Assembly (NCBI GenBank): GCA_016207365.1
Contig: JACQPU010000052.1
Coordinates: forward strand, 1 to 7,764
Length of the DNA: 7,764 nt
Origin: Ignavibacteriales bacterium
GTDB lineage: Bacteria > Bacteroidota > Ignavibacteria > UBA10030
Reading direction: 5' to 3'
The notes under the pieces: model-generated
Told to the model about the DNA's origin: nothing
Database searches by the model: none
The model's input: the letters and a program-made list of their open reading frames with translations, nothing else
Shown here: piece after piece, positions 1 through 4,923 of the stretch
Position numbering within the stretch: the first letter of the stretch is position 1
Layout: the number at the start of each line of letters is the position of its first letter
Made by a program: the position numbers and the translations under genes

Positions 1-2
1 CC

Positions 3-341
3 GTTGCATCGCGTTTGATCAAAGACGGCAGGGTCCTCCGCGCATATCTCGGCATCGGCGGTCAGGTTGTCGATATTCCTCGCGGGACACTTCGGGTCCG
101 CGGTCTGAAAGGTGCGCGCGGCGTGCTTGTTGCAGACCTTGACAAGAACGGACCGGCAACTGCGGCAGGCATCCGTCCTGGCGACGTGATTGTCCACTTT
201 GGACAACACCGCATTGAAAGCATTGATGACCTCCACAAGCTGCTCACGGATGACACCATCGGAAAGGAATTCCCGATTGTGATTCTCCGTGTCGAAAAAT
301 CCCTCAAACTGCCTATAATCCCGGCCGAATTGCCTGCCTGA
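3..341 (+). CDS. HtrA/Deg-type S1C serine protease, C-terminal PDZ domain (5' partial)
   Basis: This is the 3' end of a gene entering from the left; the open frame runs back to base 3 with no stop. The visible 112 residues form one PDZ domain. It opens with a linker (VASRLIKDG) and an AYLGIGG carboxylate-binding loop, like the GYLGI stretch that follows the protease domain in HtrA/DegQ/DegS proteins. It continues with GVLVADL, GPATAAGIRPGDVI and the terminal strands ending near PAELPA. Family members are periplasmic or membrane-anchored proteases that degrade misfolded envelope proteins, with the PDZ domain recognising exposed C-termini. The catalytic His-Asp-Ser domain lies outside the window, so protease identity is inferred from this linker-PDZ arrangement. 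Only one PDZ precedes the stop, which fits a DegS-like or single-PDZ form, although an earlier PDZ is not excluded. The next gene also encodes PDZ domains and starts 128 bases on. Confidence 0.85.
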   Translation, partial: VASRLIKDGRVLRAYLGIGGQVVDIPRGTLRVRGLKGARGVLVADLDKNGPATAAGIRPGDVIVHFGQHRIESIDDLHKLLTDDTIGKEFPIVILRVEKSLKLPIIPAELPA

Positions 342-402
342 TCTACTCGTTCAGAATCCGGCACCGTGTTTCGGGGACCCCCGTCGCGAGTTGCGGCCAA
401 TC

Positions 403-447
403 CTTTTCTGGAACTCCTCTCGTCTTCAATCGTCTAACCCAGAAAAG
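403..447. repeat. 9-bp perfect inverted repeat upstream of the PDZ protein gene
   Basis: CTTTTCTGG (403-411) and CCAGAAAAG (439-447) are exact reverse complements separated by 27 bases. The right arm ends ten bases before the ribosome binding site of the PDZ protein gene. It could be a regulator's paired half-sites or an RNA hairpin in the 5' leader. No T-tract follows, so it is not an intrinsic terminator. The function is unknown and a chance occurrence is possible. Confidence 0.45.
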
Positions 448-456
448 ACCACTATT

Positions 457-462
457 GAGGAG
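457..462 (+). promoter_or_regulatory. Ribosome binding site that fixes the PDZ protein start at ATG 470
   Basis: GAGGAG lies 7 bases before the ATG at 470. An in-frame TTG at 455 would extend the protein by five residues but overlaps this site and has no such sequence in front of it, so ATG 470 is preferred. Confidence 0.75.
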
Positions 463-469
463 ATTTGTT

Positions 470-1411
470 ATGAGGGAACAGGTACTGCCTGGCGGGCTCG
501 GCCTTCTTCTTGGGTTCCTGGTGTTGACCGGGTTTGCGACCTACACAAACGACCAGCCGGCTGAGAAAAAGAAACCGAGGGCCGGTTGGCTTGGCGTTTC
601 TATCCGGGATGCCGCAGACATGCGAGAGGAGAAGAAACTCTCCTCCGACGACGGAGCATATATCGTGGAGGTCGTCGAGGATAGTCCGGCTGACTCCATT
701 GGCCTGCGCAAAGGCGATGTGGTTCTGGAATTCGGCGGCCGAAAGATCTACGACGCGGATGACCTTGCAAAATCCGTCAGTCGCACTGAACCGGGAACGC
801 GAGTACCGGTTGTTGTCCTCCGTGATGGAGAACGAAACACATTTCAGGTTGCCGTCGGCAAGTATCCAAGACGCTCCGCTGCACGTTTGTTCGCAGGTCC
901 GGGCACGATGATCCACAGATTCCATACGCGCGGAATGCTGGGACTAAGTGTCATGACGCTGAACGAACAGCTGGCAAAGTACTTTGGAGCCCCCAATGAT
1001 GAGGGCGTGCTCGTGGAGAGCGTCGAGAAGAAAAGTCCGGCGGAAAAAGCCGGAATCATGGCAGGAGATGTGATCCTGCGCGTGGGCTCTCGTTCTGTCG
1101 ATGATATAGATGACATCTGGCGAGGACTCGAAAAGTTCAAGGAAGGCGAGAAGGTTGAATTTGAGGTGCTTCGCAAAGGGTCGAAGAAAGTCATGATGGT
1201 GGAACTCGACGAAGATGTGGACCGGCCCTGGGGACACTTCATTCCACCACGCATCCGGTCGGTGCCTCCCATCCCGGGAGAATTCCACTTTGAATTCGAT
1301 ATTGAGCCCGAGCTCCGGAAGATTGAGCGGAGACTTGAGCAAATTTCACCAAGGATCGAGAGAGAAATACGCGAAAAGGTACAAAAGGTCACACGAAGTG
1401 TGAGCATTTAA
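470..1411 (+). CDS. Exported protein with two PDZ domains, no protease domain
   Basis: The 313-residue product has a hydrophobic N-terminal segment (about residues 5-23) with no lipobox Cys. It should therefore be either a cleaved signal peptide or an N-terminal membrane anchor, placing the rest in the periplasm. PDZ1 covers about residues 39-130 (GWLGVSI binding loop, then SPADSIGLRKGDVVLEF). PDZ2 covers about 156-248 (GMLGLSV, then SPAEKAGIMAGDVILRV). Both keep the HtrA-type PDZ pattern, but no trypsin-like His/Asp/Ser domain is present. Residues 249-278 are Pro- and aromatic-rich. Residues 279-308 are highly charged and probably form a helix or coiled coil (ELRKIERRLEQISPRIER). It lies 128 bases after the HtrA-type gene in the same direction, suggesting a role in recognising or delivering envelope substrates, or as an adaptor. 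That role is inference. A strong terminator follows. Confidence 0.85.
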   Translation: MREQVLPGGLGLLLGFLVLTGFATYTNDQPAEKKKPRAGWLGVSIRDAADMREEKKLSSDDGAYIVEVVEDSPADSIGLRKGDVVLEFGGRKIYDADDLAKSVSRTEPGTRVPVVVLRDGERNTFQVAVGKYPRRSAARLFAGPGTMIHRFHTRGMLGLSVMTLNEQLAKYFGAPNDEGVLVESVEKKSPAEKAGIMAGDVILRVGSRSVDDIDDIWRGLEKFKEGEKVEFEVLRKGSKKVMMVELDEDVDRPWGHFIPPRIRSVPPIPGEFHFEFDIEPELRKIERRLEQISPRIEREIREKVQKVTRSVSI

Positions 1412-1441
1412 TCCGCTGTTCCCATAACCTCCTTCAAACAG

Positions 1442-1468
1442 CCCCGGCCGGAGACGGTCGGGGTTTTT
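1442..1468 (+). terminator. Rho-independent terminator after the PDZ protein gene
   Basis: A 9-bp stem (1442-1450 with 1455-1463, one G-U pair) is closed by a GAGA tetraloop and followed directly by TTTTT (1464-1468). It begins 30 bases after the stop codon and separates the PDZ genes from the aminopeptidase unit. Confidence 0.92.
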
Positions 1469-1494
1469 GTTGAACCAAAAATCCGCATCTCTTC

Positions 1495-1523
1495 TTGAAC
1501 GCGCGCCCGCATTTTTGTATCTT
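1495..1523 (+). promoter_or_regulatory. Predicted housekeeping promoter for the M1 aminopeptidase unit
   Basis: TTGAAC (1495-1500), a 17-base spacer and TATCTT (1518-1523) sit just after the previous terminator. Transcription should begin near 1530, giving a leader of about 100 bases. Each box matches the sigma-70 consensus at 4 of 6 positions. The -10 also fits the TANNTT form seen at other starts in this window. Confidence 0.5.
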
Positions 1524-1553
1524 CACAGGGCCATTTCCAAGAACTCCACATTC

Positions 1554-1634
1554 ATGCACGATCATCGCTTCCTGAAGCTATCCAAAGAGCGCTTCGCAAC
1601 AAACGCGCCTCACCTGAAAAAAGGTACCCCATGA
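1554..1634 (+). CDS. Possible 26-codon upstream ORF overlapping the aminopeptidase start
   Basis: An ATG at 1554 opens a 26-residue frame (MHDHRFLKLSKERF...) whose TGA stop (1632-1634) overlaps the aminopeptidase ATG (1631-1633) as ATGA. That geometry is typical of translational coupling. It lies wholly within the predicted leader of the aminopeptidase mRNA. Against it, there is no ribosome binding site before the ATG, no recognisable family, and such a short frame can easily arise by chance. It is listed as a possible leader peptide only. Confidence 0.2.
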   Translation: MHDHRFLKLSKERFATNAPHLKKGTP

Positions 1635-3301
1635 AAGCAATCTTCGCTGTCGTCATGCTTTTTGCACCGATTGTCCTTGTGGCGCAGAGGAACCTCGGAA
1701 CCCGGGCGACGGAATCCGGTGGACCGCTGATGCCTGAACAGGCAGCGTACGACGTTACGTTCTATAGTCTGGATCTAACGGTCAATCCGGCGGATTCGAG
1801 TATCGCCGGGTCGGTGACAACATACGCCACCATAGTCCACCCCATTGAATGGTTTGTGCTGGACCTGGATACCGTGTTCACGGTGACGGCTACCACTGGC
1901 GGCAGTCCCTCGGCCGATATCGATTTCCTTGAATTTGAACGGCGTGGATCCCGAATCTGGATATTCCTGGGCCAGACCTACCAGCCCGGTGAACGCGTGC
2001 GTGTTCGGGTCAATTATCACGGCCGTCCCAGAGTCGCGGCCCGCCCGCCATGGGTCGGAGGATTCACGTGGGCCAGGACTCCGTCAGGCGAACCGTGGAT
2101 CAGCCTTTCCTGCCAGAATGACGGCGCCGATCTATGGTGGCCCTGCAAAGATCATCCTGGCGACCGGGCGGATTCCGTGGCTCTGCGGATCACCGTCCCA
2201 ACGGGCCTCGTCTGTGCTTCCAACGGAAAGCTTCTGAATGTGACTGACAACCGAAACGGTACGTCCACATTTCGTTGGTTTGTATCCACACCCATCAATA
2301 ATTATTGCGTTAACATCAGCATTGCTCCATATCGAACAGTGGATACGCTCTACACAAGTGTCACGGGCGAGAAGTTTCCCGTGACATTCTGGGTCATTCC
2401 GGAAGATTACCATCGCGGAGTGAAACACATGCCATTGTTTCTGAAGGATCTGCGGTTTCTCGAGGAGCGGCTTGGCCCCTATCCGTTCCGCGCCGACAAA
2501 TATGGAGTCGTCCATACCCCATACCTCGGCATGGAACACCAAACACTGATTGCCTACGGCAATGAATTTCGTCTCAATGAATTTGGCTATGACTGGCTTC
2601 ATTTTCACGAGCTTGCGCACGAGTGGTGGGCGAATCTCGTGAGCAACGCGGATTGGAAGGATATGTGGATTCATGAAGGGTTTGCAACGTACATGGAGGC
2701 CCTCTATCGCGAGTACCTTGCGGGTGACACGGCATATCACGGCTTCATGGAGGGAATCCGGAAAAGGATTGCCAACCGGAAACCTGTTGCCCCCCGAAGG
2801 GCCACCACGTCGACCGAAATCTATTTCTTTCCCCCGGACTACACTCACAGCGACACCGACATGTACTATAAGGGCGCCTGGATTCTCCATACCATGCGAT
2901 ACCTCGTCGGGCCTCAGACCATGAACCGTTTCCTTCGGAGGATGGCGTATCCCGATCCGTCACTCGAACGCGTTACGGACGGATCGCATTGCCGGTACGT
3001 AACGACCGCGGACGTGCTTCGTACTGTTGAGCTTCTCTCTGGTACACAGTTCGATTGGTTCTTCGATGTCTATCTCCATCAGCCCCAATTGCCGAAACTC
3101 GTCACCGAACTCAACGGCAATGAACTTATTCTGCGATGGGTGGTACCGGACAATCTTCCGTTCCCGATGCCGGTCGAAGTTCAGTTCGGAGAAAACCGAA
3201 TCGGCCTGGATATGAAAACAGGAGTGGCTCGCTTGTTGCTTCCGTCCGGCATTACGGCGATTGTTGATCCTGACAATTGGATTCTCAAGGCTGCAGATTG
3301 A
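1631..3301 (+). CDS. Secreted M1 family zinc aminopeptidase
   Basis: This is a 556-residue metallopeptidase predicted to remove N-terminal amino acids from peptides outside the cytoplasm. Residues 1-19 form a signal peptide (MKAIF, then a hydrophobic core, cleavage near VLVAQ). An N-terminal beta domain follows, including the family stretch NDGADLWWPCKDHPGDR. The substrate-binding GxMEN motif appears as GMEHQT (G300-T305). The catalytic zinc site is HELAH (H326, E327, H330) plus E349 in WIHEGFATY, exactly the HEXXH-X18-E spacing of the M1 family. Y412 in YYKGAW is the expected transition-state tyrosine. The protein stops after a short C-terminal beta region, so it lacks the large helical domain of PepN or ERAP proteins, and no T9SS-type sorting domain is evident. 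AAAGG precedes the ATG as a modest ribosome binding site. Exact substrate preference cannot be read from the sequence. Confidence 0.93.
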   Translation: MKAIFAVVMLFAPIVLVAQRNLGTRATESGGPLMPEQAAYDVTFYSLDLTVNPADSSIAGSVTTYATIVHPIEWFVLDLDTVFTVTATTGGSPSADIDFLEFERRGSRIWIFLGQTYQPGERVRVRVNYHGRPRVAARPPWVGGFTWARTPSGEPWISLSCQNDGADLWWPCKDHPGDRADSVALRITVPTGLVCASNGKLLNVTDNRNGTSTFRWFVSTPINNYCVNISIAPYRTVDTLYTSVTGEKFPVTFWVIPEDYHRGVKHMPLFLKDLRFLEERLGPYPFRADKYGVVHTPYLGMEHQTLIAYGNEFRLNEFGYDWLHFHELAHEWWANLVSNADWKDMWIHEGFATYMEALYREYLAGDTAYHGFMEGIRKRIANRKPVAPRRATTSTEIYFFPPDYTHSDTDMYYKGAWILHTMRYLVGPQTMNRFLRRMAYPDPSLERVTDGSHCRYVTTADVLRTVELLSGTQFDWFFDVYLHQPQLPKLVTELNGNELILRWVVPDNLPFPMPVEVQFGENRIGLDMKTGVARLLLPSGITAIVDPDNWILKAAD

Positions 3302-3329
3302 GCCGTTTCCCTTTTGTGCCAAAATTCTC

Positions 3330-3335
3330 TATCTT
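3330..3335 (+). promoter_or_regulatory. Putative -10 element giving a near-leaderless deoC mRNA
   Basis: TATCTT (3330-3335, followed by GC) repeats the -10 of the aminopeptidase promoter. Transcription would begin near 3342, within about two bases of the deoC ATG at 3344. No ribosome binding site precedes that ATG, which agrees with leaderless translation. No good -35 lies 16-18 bases upstream (only TTTCCC), so this is tentative. Read-through from the aminopeptidase gene is the alternative. Confidence 0.35.
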
Positions 3336-3343
3336 GCGCCTGC

Positions 3344-4207
3344 ATGGACAAACAGACAATCCTGAAACTCATTGAAGAGGTGCTGCGGGAGACCAACGCG
3401 CACACATGCTGCCAGGACGGCGTGTGTTCGGACAACCTCTGCGTTGTTCACAACAAGGAGGGTGTTCAAAATGTCGTTCGCAGCGGAGCAGACAGGATAT
3501 CCGCGGGAATCGGTGTTTCAGGAGAATCCATTGACAGCGCAATTGCATCCATGATCGATCACACGCTTCTGAAACCAGACGCAACGGTGAAGCAGATTGA
3601 AACGCTGTGCACAGAAGCGAAGCAATACAGATTTGCCAGCGTCTGCATCAATCCATCGTACGTCCGGCTGTGCGCAAAACTCCTGCGCGACACGGCGGTG
3701 AAAGTCTGCACTGTGGTGGGATTCCCACTCGGCGCAACGACAACGGAGGTGAAGGCCATTGAAGCCGAACGGGCCCTTCAGGAGGGAGCACGCGAGATCG
3801 ATATGGTGATCAATGTCGGCATGCTGAAGTCCGGTGAATACAAGTATGTCGAGAACGACATCGCGGCTGTCGCGAGAGCTGTAAAACGACACGGCGGTCT
3901 GCTCAAGGTCATTATCGAGACCGGACTGCTCACGGACGAAGAAAAAGTGAAGGCGTGTCTATTGGCGAAGAACGCCGGAGCGAATTTCGTCAAGACATCC
4001 ACGGGATTTACCAAGGGTGGTGCGACCACAGGGGACGTGGCGCTCATGAGGAAGGTCGTGGGTCCGACGCTCGGCATCAAAGCATCAGGCGGGGTTCGAA
4101 CACATGAGGACGCCAAAGCTCTGATCGAAAGCGGAGCCAACAGAATAGGAGCTAGCGCCAGCGTGATGATTGTGACGGGGGAGAAAACGGGGCTGGGCGG
4201 TTATTAG
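3344..4207 (+). CDS. deoC: Deoxyribose-phosphate aldolase with an N-terminal extension
   Basis: This class I aldolase reversibly cleaves 2-deoxy-D-ribose 5-phosphate into glyceraldehyde 3-phosphate and acetaldehyde, feeding deoxynucleoside carbon into glycolysis. The catalytic core runs from IDHTLLKPDAT (residue 71) to the end. The Schiff-base lysine is K217 in FVKTSTGF, the second active-site lysine is K246 in IKASGGVR, and D153 lies in EIDMVIN. The chain ends in Tyr (Y287), as in E. coli DeoC, where the terminal Tyr assists catalysis. At 287 residues it is about 60 longer than the usual short bacterial form. The surplus is N-terminal: a 19-residue amphipathic helix (MDKQTILKLIEEVLRETNA), a Cys/His cluster (C22, C23, C28, C33, H36) and a GVQNVVRSGADRIS stretch. 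The helix resembles microcompartment encapsulation peptides. ATG 3344 is chosen over an in-frame TTG at 3314. The gene starts 42 bases after the aminopeptidase stop. No other nucleoside catabolism gene is nearby. Confidence 0.95.
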   Translation: MDKQTILKLIEEVLRETNAHTCCQDGVCSDNLCVVHNKEGVQNVVRSGADRISAGIGVSGESIDSAIASMIDHTLLKPDATVKQIETLCTEAKQYRFASVCINPSYVRLCAKLLRDTAVKVCTVVGFPLGATTTEVKAIEAERALQEGAREIDMVINVGMLKSGEYKYVENDIAAVARAVKRHGGLLKVIIETGLLTDEEKVKACLLAKNAGANFVKTSTGFTKGGATTGDVALMRKVVGPTLGIKASGGVRTHEDAKALIESGANRIGASASVMIVTGEKTGLGGY

Positions 4208-4210
4208 TTC

Positions 4211-4238
4211 AAGGTTTAAGGTCCAAGGTTTAAGGTTT
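4211..4238 (+). repeat. Four-copy 7-bp tandem repeat, AAGGTTT type
   Basis: Four contiguous heptamers lie just after the deoC stop: AAGGTTT, AAGGTCC, AAGGTTT, AAGGTTT. They can also be read as two 14-base units. The repeat sits between deoC and the ribosome binding site of the SPOR lipoprotein gene. Short A/G-rich repeats like this often expand by slippage. Confidence 0.85.
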
Positions 4239-4260
4239 GGGTGAAGGAGGAAAAGAACAA

Positions 4261-4349
4261 GAAATGAAAAAGCAAAAATCAAACAGAAAGCGCTTTCTTT
4301 TTTCTTCCTTCTGTTTCATTTCTTTTTGCTTCTTGCCTTTTGCTTTTTC
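4261..4349. repeat. Low-complexity purine/pyrimidine imperfect inverted repeat
   Basis: An A/G-rich arm (4245-4290) switches to a C/T-rich arm (4293-4352). Exact complementary pairs include 4266-4277 with 4338-4349 (12 bp, GAAAAAGCAAAA), 4261-4269 with 4314-4322 (9 bp), 4281-4288 with 4309-4316 (8 bp), and the central palindrome GAAAGCGCTTTC (4286-4297). Several registers compete, as expected of repeated AAAGCAAAA-like words. The start codon of the SPOR lipoprotein lies in the left arm, so the mRNA could fold over its own start. Confidence 0.75.
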
Positions 4350-4833
4350 CCTCCAGGGCTGTGGAGGCGAACGGCAGACGTTGAAGGACGACGAGAATGG
4401 GACCAAGGCTAAGGCCCCCATGGTCTACTACGAAGCCACGCTGAGGCCGTCTGAGTTTGATGAGGAGGTCGAAATCATTCAAAAGGACCACGAAAAACAA
4501 GGAGAATCCGCTCTTCCTTTCGAAGTTCCATCGGATAGCACGGTTGTTGAAACAGTTGAGGTGCAGGGCTTTCGAATACAGGTGTTTGCCTCATCAAGCA
4601 TTGATGAGGCCAGCGCAGCCCAGATTGTGGCCAGGGAGAAGGTCGGGACTGATTCTGTGTACGTCGTTTACGACCCCCCGGTTTACAAGGTGCGGGTCGG
4701 CGATTATGCCACCCGGCTCGAAGCAAACCAGCGCTTGCCTCGGCTCGTTCACCTGGGATACACCGATGCGTGGGTGGTATCGGACAAGATCTCCCTGCGA
4801 CGTGTCACCCGGATTCCCCGCCCAGCCGATTAG
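4264..4833 (+). CDS. SPOR-domain lipoprotein
   Basis: The 189-residue product has a strongly basic n-region (MKKQKSNRKR), a Phe-rich hydrophobic core and a lipobox LQGC with C33 as the predicted lipidated cysteine. It is therefore a membrane-anchored lipoprotein. Residues 34-99 are a charged, probably disordered linker. Residues about 100-182 form a SPOR domain (FRIQVFASSS, then VYVVYDPPVYKVRVGDY and the final GYTDAWVV strand). SPOR domains bind peptidoglycan, typically denuded glycan strands at division sites. AAGGAGG (4244-4250) is a good ribosome binding site but lies 13 bases from the ATG, longer than usual, with no alternative ATG between. An in-frame TTG at 4237 overlaps the upstream repeat and is less likely. 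The signal peptide coding region coincides with the low-complexity inverted repeat. No terminator was seen before the convergent gene. Confidence 0.85.
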   Translation: MKKQKSNRKRFLFSSFCFISFCFLPFAFSLQGCGGERQTLKDDENGTKAKAPMVYYEATLRPSEFDEEVEIIQKDHEKQGESALPFEVPSDSTVVETVEVQGFRIQVFASSSIDEASAAQIVAREKVGTDSVYVVYDPPVYKVRVGDYATRLEANQRLPRLVHLGYTDAWVVSDKISLRRVTRIPRPAD

Positions 4834-4889
4834 GGCCTGTTGAAAGAATACCGTTAGGACTTCAGAAGAGGGGGGATGCACTCACCTGC

Positions 4890-4923
4890 GTGTAAATCTG
4901 GCAAATCTGCGCAAATCCGCGTC
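4890..4923. repeat. AAATCYG(C)G tandem repeat at the 3' end of the acyl-CoA synthetase gene
   Basis: Three imperfect 9-10 base units, AAATCTGGC, AAATCTGCGC and AAATCCGCGT, run through the gap between the two convergent genes. The repeat ends inside the acyl-CoA synthetase stop codon (TGA, minus strand, 4922-4924). It has no terminator structure. From memory, similar AAATCTGCG-type words recur as dispersed intergenic repeats in various bacterial genomes. That could not be tested here. Confidence 0.7.

Noticed and set aside
342..402. Terminator after the HtrA-type gene (CGGGGACCCCCG at 372-383)
   Set aside because: The stem is at most four or five pairs with a tiny loop, and no T-tract follows.
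844..1407. 187-codon minus-strand frame and a 157-codon frame at 452-925
   Set aside because: Both are antisense to the PDZ protein gene, are low-complexity Ser-rich or featureless in translation, and have no ribosome binding site or promoter.
2132..2890. 252-codon open frame on the minus strand
   Set aside because: It lies wholly inside the M1 aminopeptidase gene, whose catalytic motifs are intact, and its translation has no recognisable domain. It is a shadow frame.
3100..3301. C-terminal secretion (T9SS-type) domain on the M1 aminopeptidase
   Set aside because: The C-terminus is a short beta region ending DPDNWILKAAD with no extra roughly 80-residue sorting domain, so ordinary signal-peptide export is the simpler reading.
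3778..4140. Minus-strand frames antisense to deoC
   Set aside because: The translation is a featureless Ser/Pro/Ala-rich product opposite a fully conserved DeoC core, so it is a shadow frame.
4834..4921. Bidirectional terminator between the convergent SPOR lipoprotein and acyl-CoA synthetase genes
   Set aside because: No GC-rich hairpin with a T-tract on either strand was found; only the AAATCTGCG repeat is present.
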